DNA of 64,000 bases, taken from the NCBI GenBank assembly GCA_025267735.1, contig CM046295.1:15273592-15337591 (forward strand). Direction: 5' to 3'. Within the stretch, counting starts at the first letter, position 1, and the number at the start of each line of letters is the position of its first letter. Of the stretch, positions 20,587 to 31,605 are shown in pieces. The stretch is from Mactra quadrangularis (taxonomy: Eukaryota; Mollusca; Bivalvia; Venerida; Mactridae). The notes under the pieces are model-generated. The model made no database searches and had not been told where the DNA came from. It saw only the letters and a program-made list of their open reading frames with translations. The position numbers and the translations under genes were made by a program.

Positions 20587-23500
20587 ATGACGTCACTGGG
20601 TAAGATAGAGATTTATCTCGGAAACAGTATGGAAGAGGTATTTAAAGCTGGACAAACTGTTTACGGTAAACTTGTTGTAACTGTTTGGAAAAGCATGAAA
20701 ATACAAGGTATGCAATAATACTTAATATTTGTTGAGTTTTAAAATCAGTTTAAAATTGTATTGCTCACAATTTTCAATATAATCAAAGCACTGAACGCAT
20801 TGAATTGATGGATCTTTTAAACTCGATGAAGAGCGTAGTATCTGCTTCACGAATTTAATGAACTGAGCCGATCAGATTATTATTTCATTTGGTTGTTGCC
20901 CCATATTATGAGTATGTCTCAGTTCATCCAATTCAACATATTGCGGGCGTGGTCGAGTGGTTACGACGTTGGACTGGTAATCATCAATTGGTTAGCCATC
21001 TCCACGTGAGCTCGAATCCCATCCAATGCCTTTACCACTGTTTCCTTAAGTTAAAAACATTATCCTTCTAGCTCAGTTCATGAAGACCAGGAAACGCACT
21101 CAAAATGATTACTACAATCTAAGTCGTGAGAACTTTTTACAATCGAGCTGAAATAGATAAGCTTAAACTAAACTAGTTTAACCTGTCTTTTGTTTGTTAC
21201 ACCTTATTCATAATTGTGTCCACGTAAAAATAAAGTTTATCTCTCAGATGTTTTTATTTTATATGTCGTAGCTACAATTCATCTTTTTATGCGACAAGTT
21301 TCAATGGTAACATATTTTTCTTGTTATCTATTTATTTTACTGGGTTTAACGCCGTGTCAACACATTTTAAGTCATTTTACGGCGTCCAGGGCACCTAACA
21401 TAGCTTTCCTGGACCCTTGTCTATAACCAGTACTCACCTACCCTTCCACAAGGCCGGAAACTTCTCAATATATCTTATTAATGATGGAAAGTTGAAATAA
21501 TTGTCAAATTTTCATGGAAGGGTATAACCCTCCCGGGTGGGCTTCAAACCCGTACCCCCTCGGGACACGATATTCCAAATCCCGGCGCGCTACCAACTGC
21601 GCTAGCGACCCGGGTTAAACATTTTTTTGGTCATGAAAATAAATTACATGCATATCTATATGCTTTTCATACGTCAGTTAGTCTTACTTTAGGTATCGAG
21701 TTTAAAGTCCGTGGTCAATGTCGTGCTGAATGGAGAGAAGGTTTTGGTGATCAGGAACGACAACTCTTTGATACAGAAGAATATTTGAGGCAAAGAATAA
21801 TATTGTTTGGAAAAGGTATACATTGTACCATACTACATACTTTAGGGTCGCTGTGGCTTGTCTTTGCATGTTATTATATATTTTGTGTTTTAATCTCATT
21901 ACTCGTCTGTTTAGTACAGAGATTACTATACACAAAATGTTTATATACAAGTTTATTAGGTAAGCACAAAGTCCTGTATACACAGGAAACATCTGTAAAA
22001 CACATGTTTGTTTGTTGTTGTTTTTGTTGGGTTTAATGTCGTAGCAACACATTGTATAGGTTATATAACGGCGGTCAGTCAACCTACTCACTCCTCCTGG
22101 AAAGGCTAACTCTCTGGATTTCGCTGTTAACCAACTACTAAGCGCATACTTTCGTCAGTGACTGACATCTGCCCTACATTATTAAAAATCATTGATAGGA
22201 GGGAGAATGACCGTAGAAATAATTTCATGACCAAACTCCACGAAAGTATGTCCCGCCAGGGAATCAAACCAACGACCCCTCGACCAGTTGACTTGCGTGC
22301 TACCAACTGAGCTAGCCGGGCGGCTGTCAGATAGTTATATTTATGGCAATGACATAAAAAATCTGACTGCTTTGCCTTTTTATGGTAGATCTACATGTAT
22401 GATCGATACACGTATTGCTGTTATCAACAAGACCAGCTACAACTTGATTGGTAAAAAAAGAATGTCTTATTGGAACAGATACGTGTTTTTCAACACGTTT
22501 AACATTTTTCATGTCAATTGCAATATTCAAAATATAGTGTATATATTTGCAATATCGTAAACCTCAAGTTAAATCCCATTTTATGCATACAAAGTATATT
22601 CATGTATATGTATATAGATGAAATGGTAATTTCAAGGTATCAGGACACCATCTGCTAGGCCCGCAAATAAAAAAAAATATTTGAAATTAGAGGTAAATTA
22701 GGGACTTTAGTCATACATTTGTATATCTTTCCCTGGTAAAATCTGAAGCAATCCAATTGGTAAGTGGGTCCTTACAGTTGGAATCCTCTGATTTTATCAT
22801 TGAATTCCTATCTAAGGATAACATAGGATAAAGGTCTCTTATTTCACAGATGAAATATATCCTAGTACTTTTGTTGATTCTTCCAGGACCAGAAATAGAG
22901 ATACCAAACATTCAACTTTTAGAAAGTGGGAAACATGTGTTTCATTTTAAATTCGATCTACCACCTGATATACCGTCAACGTTTGAAGGTAGATATACCA
23001 CAAAGGTGGACATTTAGTAATATATACCTTAAGTTTACATTGTTTATACAGTGTTTTTGATTCTTGACCGTGCCGGCCGCCTATGCAATTACATACTAAC
23101 AAATAATCTAAAATTTTATATCTTTTAATTATTCTTTATTGTTTAAGGTTGTATTTATAAATGCTTTTATTTATAACAGCAACAAAAATATAATTAGAAC
23201 TATACCACCACTTTCACAAAACTAATTTGGATATGGTTTATTTTATGTCACACTGAACAGCTTATGTTATTTATCGTTTAAGCAGCGTTATGATAAGCCA
23301 TGTAAGATGACCAAAACGAAATGCATGGTTTTTCAAAAACTTGTTAGAATTCTATATTGACTATTTAATGATTATCCTGAACGTTTCCGAGATAAGAACC
23401 ATCTCAGAACGCCATAACTTTTGCATGTGCATGTATTTTATTAGCCATTCAATATGTTTGCCACCTCCATTTAAATATTTGTCGAGTACAATCATTTGCA

Positions 23501-23794
23501 TGTAGATGGTTGCAAGACTGTAGTAAGTGCATTGCGTTACAGATCGAGTTACTACAGTCTTGCGGACAACCCTCGATATATTTGCTCTGCCCATAAATGC
23601 ATTTTACTAATTTACCTACACTTTTAAATGTTTACTTTACAGGTTCCCATGGTTATGTAAGATATTGGGTTAAAGGTAAAATACACGGTGTCACCGGTTT
23701 ATTGGACCAATCAGGAAAAGTTGAATTCATGGTTGAGAGAACGTTAGATTTAAATGATGTACCCCGAGCATTGGTGAGATATAACCATCTTCAC

Positions 23795-23825
<31 letters not shown>

Positions 23826-26800
23826 GTCGTCGTCGTCGTCGTCGTCGTCATCATCATCATCATCATCATCGTCGTCGTCGTCATCATCATTGTCGTCGTA
23901 ATTATCGTCGTCACATCGTCATCTTCATCATAATCATCGTCGACGTCGGCATCTTCATTATCGTCTTCATCATCATCATTATCATCATCTTCAATATCAA
24001 TATCCTCAGTAATTGCTTCAAGATAGTTGGTTCTTTTATTATTCACATAGTTATTTGAGACGAAAAAAATAAGAATTTGAACAGGACAAGCTTGCTTAAG
24101 TTGCATACTCATGTCCTTAATTACTTTTTCTGCCAATCTGTAGATCTAATTTTCATTATTCTGGTCATCTTATGCCAATTAACAAGCCTTTATTAAGACC
24201 CAAATGAAGTTTGGTATATAAATGCCAAAATTTCCAACTCAAGTGAGATAGTGGTCTGTATTCGGTTGCTGCGATATCATCTGATAGAGTGACATGTGTC
24301 GTTATTTAGAATTATTAGATGAATTTTCAATCAAAGTTGCACAAAAATAGCGGTCATAAAAAATATGACCTAGTTTGAGCATGCGTGCACTTGTATTTAA
24401 CATCGAACTACTTTCGGCCAATTGCATTGTTCAATATCAAACTATTTTCGGTCAATTATGTTGTTCAACATCGAACTATTTTCGGCCAATTGCATTGTCC
24501 AACTTCGAACTATTTTCGGCAAATTGCATAGTCCAACAGCGAACTATTTTCGGCTGATTACATTTTCCAACATCGAAATATTTTAAGTGTACATTGATGC
24601 TAATATTTTCAGGAATCGGCTGAAGACGAAGATGCCTGTGTGATTTGTGGAGGGTGTTGGAGCCAAGGAACTATCACAGCCTCGTTTCGAATTAATAGGC
24701 GTGGTTTTGTATCGGGCGAGTCTATTATATGCGATGCTGAAATTTACAATGGTTCAGTTTCAAGTATAAAATCAACTGAGATAACATTCTACAAGGTATA
24801 ATATTATATTATTCCTAACTATAACCATAATTACAGTGTACAAAAAAATCTATGCACATGCGCTTAGTCCAACGATAATTCATGGCTGTTACCATTTACA
24901 CCCCATTTATTGAATTCTGAAACAAACTAACGGATTATCCGGGAATTATGCAATTTAACACTGTGTTACAAGGCACACACGTCATGATGTTTTATAAGAT
25001 ATCGAAATATATGGCACTGCATTACATTTTTCTACATTACGCTGTTTTACACTATTTAGTTGGGGGAAACGAGGTAAACGGAGCTGATGACAGAAATCGA
25101 CATAAAATAAGTGGTGTCGTCTTATTACCGTGTTTTACTTATATTAAACTTTTTTCGGTTAAGCTGACTAAGCCAAATGGCGGCATAACTGAACAGCGAA
25201 TATGACTATCAATACTTGAAACAAAATTAACCCTGCACAAGGGCGCCGAAAACCTTTTTAAATAGGGGAGGACCTATCTTTGGCAAACTAAATTATAACA
25301 TCTTTGGCAAAGTAATCACTTACACCAATATGAATTATATTGGGTCTTTTTCAAAATTTGACCTATAATTTCGATCTCTAAAACAATCTTCAAGGGGTGA
25401 CAGGTCACACCCCGGGGTCTGCACATAATGCATCTTTTTAGAGCGGACGGACCCTTATAAAACTCTAATTATTCATTCATTCATACCTTTTTAAAGACAT
25501 TTCTTGTTCCAGTTGATAACTTATGGTGATGACACATTTATGTCAAGAACCAGGGAGAAACTGACGATATGTGAACAATTTCACGGGAAAATCAAATCTG
25601 GTAATGACGAAATCTATGATCATGAGACGCTTACATTACCATCGTCACTTCCGACTACGTCACTTCCTGGATGTTCATTAATAGATATTGATTACGTAGT
25701 TGAGGCAAGTAGGCTCTAGTTTTTGATTGGCTTCTTTTAAATGTAGACTGACTGTATCTTTTCAAAAAAAAAGACTTTAAATGTCGCTGTACGCTATTTC
25801 AATTAAACTTTATAAAATACGGTTTTTAATCATATACAATACATGTATACATGTACGCAAAATTTTTTGAGTATTGTCTAATAAATCACACGACTCTGGA
25901 TATATTTTGTGTCTGCAGTTATGTTAATTAAATACCAAATAAGCACCCTTTGGGTTTGTTTGAGTGTTAAGCCAACTTTGGTTATAGATCTACATGTACA
26001 TTGTACATGCATATCATTAGGTTTTAACTTACATGCACCCACCAAAAGTTTGGAGACAAAAGGAACTTACTACAATTCTTGAAATTTGATAGATTATTTT
26101 TGTAGAATTATTATATTTGATATATTTAAGTATGGTTTGTGATAAAATGAAAAAAAACATTAATGAATACATATTTATGAGATTCAGCATCTGACATCTT
26201 GAAGTCCCGAAAACCATGTTTATGGTAACTATTTTCCATATCAAAGATTTTATGCTTTTTTGTTGTTGTATCAAATATAATTATAATGATAACCAAAAAT
26301 AAAGCTGAACTGAAATGTATTTTTAAAAATAAACAGTTATCAAATTTTAAATAAAAGCTATTCAGAAGGCCTACAAAGTGAAAATGTCTTCAAATGTATT
26401 TCATATAAAAAACATATTATAACTTATCATACACACGCTTTTATTTTTTCTAGCTACGTGTTCATTGTCCTAAACAACGAATTAACATGAAGCTACCACT
26501 TTTGATCATTGTTGGTACAGTGGCTTTAAAAGAAGTTTGCAGTTTGAGTAATCAACCAATCAGAGACAATGATACAAACAGTAGTACGTTGAATAACCAT
26601 TCACCGATTACTAATCCTCGTTCTGATTGGGTATTCCCGTGGTTACAAGATAGTAATGAGATGAATAATTACGTCGATTCTTATGGAATGTCAGCAGCCT
26701 CTAATATTCCTCCCATGGCAACAGAATTAAATGAGATGTATCCGCCAATTGCTGAGGTTTCTATACAACAAAGGGAGAAAACTTTAGCCAGTATTTATAA

Positions 26801-27985
26801 TGATATAAGGAGACCGAGATTAATGAGGATTATGAGTAAGTTATACAAAATAGCATATTTTATTTGCTTGATGTGCAAGTCAATTAAGGACTTTTGTCAG
26901 TTATCTTCCCTTATAAAATCTGAAGCAATCCAATTGGTAGAAGGTCCTTCCAGTTGGAATCCTCAGATTTTATCATCGAAGTCGTATGTAAGGATAACAA
27001 AATATTTTATCGAATATCTTTCTTGTTAATGAAGATATAATAAGAAGTGGTGAAATTTAGATCATTCTTTACCCTAAAGATACTTAGCTTGATTTTCAAA
27101 CAAATCAAATGATTTACAAAAATGTTATTTAAGACTAATTGTGGCAAATTGCCATAGAAAAGTAAAGGTAAAGTCCAAGTAATCCAACTAATTGGACCTA
27201 CCTATTTGAAGAGTATACAAGGGGGAATAAATGACTAAGATCCCTTATTAGCTGGGTTATTATCGTGTTAAACAGCAGGCATTTTCACAAAACTCTTACG
27301 AATAAAGTTATCGTAAGTCTATTTTAATTAAGTTTCCATTCTAAGTCTCAAGGATAATAAAATAATCATGACATGGGGTGTTGAAAGTATACAGTATTCT
27401 ACATAAATCAAGAATAATTATTTTGAATTGGTAGGTTATAAAAATGACCATATTATGCATGTTTTTTTTTTGCTTTTGACTTACGATGATTTTTATCTTA
27501 AGATTTTGCTTATGAAAACCACCAGTTGATATCAAAGGCCGTGTGTTAAGGAAATAATGGACAGGACCTTTAAAACTAGCTGGAGTCATACATTTTTTCT
27601 ACGGCAAATTTTATTTTGTAAAAATTGCCTTGGTGTGTTCTTAATAAGTTAAAACCTTTTCGATTTGGTACATAAAGTAATACGGACTTTCAGTGCTTTG
27701 ATTAAAAAAAAATAACCGCCAAATTTCAACGAGACTTGTTGTGACCCTGTACATAAATCAGAATTAAAAGAAAAAACAGACGTTTAACATGGTACGTGTA
27801 CTCCCTTGCCTTTCAGTTAGTTTTTTATGGCGACGTGGTTCACTGTCCACTTTCGACTAGAGAGGTCGTGGGTTTGAATCTCTGTTCAGACCATGGGTTT
27901 TGTTCCCGAGTAACAATAGATTTTTTTGTATTTTTCAGCTGCTGTGAATGAAGGTGTTGAAATAGAAGATGAAGACTCCGTCTGA
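20587..27985 (+). CDS. Arrestin domain-containing protein (alpha-arrestin), 8 exons
   Basis: Exons: 20587-20707, 21693-21815, 22887-22988, 23643-23773, 24613-24795, 25513-25704, 26454-26835, 27939-27985. Phases match throughout; the product is 426 residues, close to vertebrate ARRDC1-4. The arrestin_N fold is residues 1-160: GKIEIYL, FKAGQTVYGKLVV, HVFHFKFDLP, GYVRYWVKGKI. The arrestin_C fold is about 165-309: a Cys cluster CVICGGC, then RRGFVSGESI, CDAEIYN, LPGCSLIDIDYVVELRV and MKLPLLIIVGTVAL. Alpha-arrestins act at membranes as adaptors between cargo receptors and NEDD4-type ubiquitin ligases. The tail (310-426) is Asn/Ser-rich and lacks any PPxY motif; only NIPPM and EMYPPIAE resemble one. 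Intron 6 starts with GC (GAG|GCAAGT). The ATG overlaps a TGACGTCA palindrome (20588-20595). Which ARRDC paralogue it is cannot be told here. Confidence 0.93.
20943..21035 (+). other. tRNA-like sequence in arrestin intron 1
   Basis: A-box-like TGGTCGAGTGG and B-box-like AGCTCGAATCCC about 50 bp apart, with CGTTGGACTGGTAATC between. The arms do not fold into a clean cloverleaf, so it is probably a tRNA-derived SINE head or pseudogene. Confidence 0.45.
21335..21615 (-). mobile_element. SINE-A, full-length copy (arrestin intron 1)
   Basis: On the minus strand a tRNA-like head (GCTAGCGCAGTTGGTAGCGC ... GGGTTTGAAGCCC) is followed by a body with CCTTCCATGAAAATTTGACA, AAGTTTCCGGCCTTGTGG, GTGAGTACTGGTTATAGAC and GGTCCAGGAAAGCTA. 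It ends TGTTGACACGGCGTTAAACC. At least seven copies occur in the window. Confidence 0.85.
22008..22324 (-). mobile_element. SINE-B, full-length copy (arrestin intron 2)
   Basis: tRNA-like head on the minus strand: GGCTAGCTCAGTTGGTAGCA ... GGTTTGATTCCC. The body contains CATACTTTCGT, GGTCATGAAATTATTTC, GTCAGTCACTGACGAAAGTA and TGACCGCCGTTATATAACC. It ends TAAACCCAACAAAAACAAC. Partial copies lie at 28118, 32885 and 53896. Confidence 0.85.
22735..22800. mobile_element. Short hairpin MITE (arrestin intron 2)
   Basis: Arms AAAATCTGAAGCAATCCAA and TTGGAATCCTCTGATTTTA flank a spacer of about 25 bp. A second copy lies at 26911-26976 in intron 7 of the same gene. Confidence 0.75.
23050..23092. repeat. 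Half copy of the GGCCGCC-ended hairpin
   Basis: TTTTTGATTCTTGACCGTGCCGGCCGCC matches one arm of the hairpin at 29897-29966. Only this arm is present. Confidence 0.5.
23796..24000. repeat. CAT/CGT trinucleotide microsatellite (arrestin intron 4)
   Basis: Blocks of CAT repeats alternate with blocks of CGT repeats, starting 23 bp after the exon 4 donor. Long ORFs on both strands here (poly-His/Arg on plus, poly-Met/Thr then Asp on minus) come only from the repeat. Confidence 0.9.
24385..24590. repeat. 34-bp minisatellite, about 5-6 units (arrestin intron 4)
   Basis: AACTATTTTCGG recurs at 24406, 24440, 24474, 24508 and 24542, exactly 34 bp apart, with CAATTGCATTGTCCAAC between. A weaker final unit ends near 24590. 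Confidence 0.9.
26911..26976. mobile_element. Short hairpin MITE (arrestin intron 7)
   Basis: Same family as 22735-22800: AAAATCTGAAGCAATCCAA ... TTGGAATCCTCAGATTTTA. Confidence 0.75.
27280..27500. mobile_element. Dispersed repeat shared with 36040-36165, opposite orientation
   Basis: Contains TTGCTTTTGACTTACGATGA, ATTTTGAATTGGTAGGTTA and ACAGTATTCTACATAA. The reverse complement of each block occurs in order at 36040-36165. Confidence 0.6.
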
Positions 27986-28117
27986 TAATATCTTTGTCTT
28001 TACATTCTGATATCCATGTTTTTAGGGAAAACATGTGTGTGGTCATAAGGAGATAAATATATAAGACTGTTAAAGAGTTACGTCCCATTGACACAGACTC
28101 TCTTTGTTTGTTTGTTT

Positions 28118-28285
28118 GTTTTTGTTGGGTTTAATGCCGTTGCAGCACATTGTATAGGTCATATAACGGCGGTCAGTCAATCTAATCAGTGTTCCTGGAA
28201 AGGCTAAATCTTTAGATTTAGCTGTTAACCAACTACTAAGCGCATACTTTCGTCAGTGACTTACAACTACCCTACAATATTCTGG
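28118..28285 (-). mobile_element. SINE-B 3' part
   Basis: Matches the body and tail of SINE-B: GTTGGGTTTAATGCCGTTGC, ATATAACGGCGGTCAGTCAA, AACTACTAAGCGCATACTTT. The tRNA-like head is absent, so the insertion is 5' truncated. Confidence 0.8.
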
Positions 28286-28374
28286 CGTGGATGTTCCCCG
28301 GAAAAAGACCAAAGGGAGATAACTATATAAGACTGTATACGACTTACCTCCCATTGACGTCATTATAGAAGTCA

Positions 28375-28453
28375 GTCTAATGTTCATTCGGAACTACCTC
28401 GGCGATCATCTTCGCAGATGATCGCCGAGGTTGTTTCGAATGTCTAATGTTCA
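28375..28453. mobile_element. CGGCGATC palindrome with 12-bp flanking direct repeats
   Basis: The core 28387-28441 has arms TTCGGAACTACCTCGGCGAT and ATCGCCGAGGTTGTTTCGAA, around a minimal loop. It is flanked on both sides by GTCTAATGTTCA (28375-28386 and 28442-28453), which looks like a target-site duplication. No coding capacity. Confidence 0.8.
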
Positions 28454-29464
28454 CTCTGTTTTGACATCGATGTTCTCATTATAAAAATACTTTTAATCAA
28501 AGGGAGATAATTTTATGAGACCTTCGTAGTTAGTTAATTAATGATTGTCATTATTTTGTATGTTTTGTACGTTAAAGAGAAGTAAATCTGTTTAACAAGC
28601 ACTGAGTTTATTTCCCATTGCCTGTAATTGTAAGGTTACGAATGTTCACGTATATCTAAGGGAGATAACTGAGAATACAAGCAACTACAGTATTTATGAT
28701 TTTTACCTCCCTTACTGGTGGAAGGAGAAAAATACAACTGTTATAGTCATATGTTCAAGAAGTGCACTTTGCATATGTTTTAATCGTCTTATACGGTATT
28801 CCAGAGATTTTTAAACAATGTATGAATAAAGGGACGCTATTCTTGATTGGATGAAATAAGTATTTGCGCTATTATCTCCCTTATTTCGTCTAAATCTCGT
28901 CCTCGATATGATTATGTGATAATGTAATTTCATTTCGTGTATTTATTTAGCTTTGTGTTATTTCAATTTAATTATTGAAAGAAAAATTAATTTCAAGAGA
29001 ATTCGGAAGTTGAGAACCAACAAATACTTGACCATCGTAATAGGTTGGTCAGAACAGGGATATTATATAACATCAAGATAAATAAACATATTCATATGAA
29101 ATTTTGTACCAGTACCATTAAAATTAAATAAAGATTAGGAAATAATGAGTTTCTAGATGATTTTGAGGTAAATTACTCTCACAGACTGTTTCACAAAATA
29201 ATGCATTTTCCCGCCGATCCGCCATTTTCAGCCCTAATTTACTTCACCTAGAGTCATATTTTCGGTCATAATTGCAACAATTTTTATCAAAAAGTTTTTA
29301 AACTCTGGAATAATTTGTACAGCCTGCTTCAGCCAGTGACGACCGTGAATATTCAAAAAAGCACTTCGTTACAAATCCCTGTTATGTAAAATCCCTCATC
29401 AGAATGAATTATATTTGAAATAATCGAAACACCAAGGCGAACTTCAATGAAAAAGTATAATTGC

Positions 29465-29500
29465 GTAGAAAAACGCCGAGGAGTTCCGAATGAATTTAAA
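29465..29500. repeat. CGGCG-family arm (single)
   Basis: GCGTAGAAAAACGCCGAGGAGTTCCGAATGAA contains the inverted form of the ATTCGGAAC...CGGCG terminus seen at 28387 and 30007. Confidence 0.5.
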
Positions 29501-29896
29501 AGTAACCATCTTCTGGAGATCGCTTCCTAACGCTTTGGACCCTGGTACCCTTCTTACACTATGCGGAATAAGTACGTGATGTCAAATCTAGGGTACAAGA
29601 GGACGAAGCGCTACCTAGCAAGTTGCTTAGGACACAGGCCAGTTATCAAATGATATCAAACAATTTTGAGCAAAGAAGGATATCAAAATATGAAAATTTA
29701 AATATACATTTTTTGTAATGAAATAATAATAATTCATATGGGAACATGATTGTATAAACCAAGGTAAATACAAATAATGTATGTTTTGTTGACAGTTACA
29801 TTGAAAATAGGTTTTAGTTTGAATCATTGAGTTAAGGTCTTTCTTACCCATACAAAACCACCATTGAATGACAAACTTGGTTTGAGTACACACGTG

Positions 29897-29966
29897 GTCG
29901 GCTGGTCCCGAATCAAAACAGTATATGCATAGTGTTTTTATTCGGGACCGTGTCGGCCGCCTGCTG
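29897..29966. repeat. Hairpin with GGCCG-rich ends
   Basis: GTCGGCTGGTCCCGAATCAAAA pairs with TTTTTATTCGGGACCGTGTCGGC. One arm also occurs alone at 23050-23092. Confidence 0.7.
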
Positions 29967-30005
29967 TGGGGTCCAGATATTAGTATCGGTAAAAGAATAA
30001 TATAG

Positions 30006-30080
30006 TAACATTCGGAACTTCCCGGCGTTTTTATATGCAAATGTACGCATATCTCCATAGAAGATCGCCGTGTTATTTTT
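30006..30080. repeat. CGGCG-family element, degraded
   Basis: ATTCGGAACTTCCCGGCGTT at the left and AGAAGATCGCCGTGTTA at the right, around TATGCAAATGTACGCATA, itself an inverted pair. Confidence 0.5.
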
Positions 30081-31140
30081 CTGCCACTTGATAAACCACA
30101 TAACGAAGTAATTTTAGAATATTGGCCAAAAACAAGAAAGCAACAGAAAGTTGAATTGTAAACTTAAGTCATTGTGAGCGGATAATTTTAAATTTGTTTT
30201 AATCAGATTTGAAGAGGAAGACCTTAAAACCATGGTAATTAGTGGTAATTTTTCCTGCTCGTCAAAGAGTCTAGACTATTGTACAGTAATCGAATTTTAA
30301 TGTAATAATCCCAGTTATTAAAATACGTCAAATTTTAAAATTTCAACCAATTAAAAATGAATTATAAATATATAAATAAACTTCGCTAGTCTTTTCCTGT
30401 AATGACGAAAAAAAGTTTTAATTACACTGTTCATGTATACACATGTTATGAAATTTTCTCATGTGATATTTTAAAGTTGATTTTTTTCTTCAAATTTTGC
30501 ATAATTTTTAGATAACTTATGGATATGTAGATAGATTTTATAATCGTAGGCATAGTTTTAATATAAATTAGAAATGTGTGTACAAATGTTTAGTGCAAAC
30601 AGTTTAGTGGACAAGGGGACAAGGAATAGATCTTCTGGTGCCAATTTATTGTCATAAATACATTTTTAAAACCATGATAAATGATGAATTTTTAAAAAAA
30701 CATTCTGTTGCAAATTTGAGTTCTTCCTTTGATATGAATAATAGTGTATGGTGTGGATTCTGTGTCCAAATTGGCCCCTATAAAGGCGTTCGAGCTTTAA
30801 AAGGTTCGCAAGTTTTTAGTTTAGGTTTCTCATGCGTTTAAATTGGCCCTTAGCAAATATTCCGGTCTTCAGAAGGTTCCAGATTTTTCCAGGGATCAGA
30901 TTACTCAAGTTCGTCTGTACAAGTTTGAATTCAATTCACAAAAAAAACATTCGTCTCATTATTTTCTCTCATTAATAATTCTAAGGAGGTCTAATTTAGA
31001 AACACATACCAGCACAGTTCGCGTTCATTTTACACATGAGAATTAAATAACGAATTGCACGAGAAATTGCGAGGTCAAGTATAAAAAACCCTCTCGCAAA
31101 AACGTGCGCAGAAAACACTCAAAGAACTGCAGGTCAATCA
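30081..31140. other. Intergenic, nothing convincing
   Basis: AT-rich; ORFs of about 67 codons at 30638-31046 overlap in different frames and show no family features. Confidence 0.4.
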
Positions 31141-31530
31141 CTCAATGTCATGGCTTGGAGAGCAAAAAATCTTAAAAAGTATTTCAAATTCGATTCCGCC
31201 ATATTGCTTTTTTGAATTCGGCTTCACTCGGATATTTCAAACTCGATACGAAAATATCCGAACATTCCCGATTGTGTTACTTTACGACAATCGTAAAACA
31301 TCGGGTACTTCCGTGGCTTATCGTAAGATTTACGAAACGTACCAGCCGAAGTGATGAGATAGTTTTCCTCAAGGCGGGGGAGTGTTTTGATACGTTCCAG
31401 TTACCGGTGTACTGGTAGAAAATCATAAATGGATATTCTCACAGAGGAGACAATATGGCGCGCTCGAATATCTGGTCTAATAAAACATAGAATATATTCT
31501 CAGTAGAGTCACCCACTGTCGTCTGATAGA
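31141..31530 (+). mobile_element. Possible 3' end of an LTR retrotransposon
   Basis: An ORF ends with a KIYETYQPK-like basic tail at 31354. A purine-rich tract (AAGGCGGGGGAG, 31371-31382) follows, then TGTTTTGATAC, the order expected for ORF end, polypurine tract and 3' LTR. An AATAAA-like signal (CTAATAAAACATAG) lies near 31478 and a possible LTR end (GACTACA) near 31530. No second LTR, protease or RT is present. Confidence 0.3.
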
Positions 31531-31605
31531 CTACACTGTTGATGGTCGGTTTTTTGCTGGATATTGTTACTCTTGTTCATAGTTCAACATGATGTCTGTT
31601 TATAT

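Larger units (their letters stand above)
28040..28880. repeat. GGGAGATAA-motif cluster in arrestin 3' flank
   Basis: (A)AGGGAGATAA or its complement occurs near 28049, 28312, 28501, 28657 and 28869. Two of these belong to a repeated block of about 60 bp (28040-28100 and 28303-28363: GGAGATAA, ATATAAGACTGT, CCCATTGAC). The SINE-B tail is inserted between the two blocks. An AATAAA at 28825-28830 is a possible poly(A) signal. Confidence 0.6.

Noticed and set aside
21702..22091. 129-codon minus-strand ORF
   Set aside because: It is antisense to arrestin exon 2 and a SINE; codons and neighbours give no support.
23597..24136. Long ORFs on both strands rich in His/Arg or Asp/Met/Thr
   Set aside because: They arise from the CAT/CGT microsatellite; on the plus strand only the first part is a real arrestin exon, ending at 23773.
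24385..24590. CRISPR-like array of regularly spaced repeats
   Set aside because: Units are contiguous with no unique spacers, and the location is an intron of an animal gene.
29627..30058. 143-codon minus-strand ORF
   Set aside because: It spans the hairpin at 29897 and has no recognisable domain or splice context.
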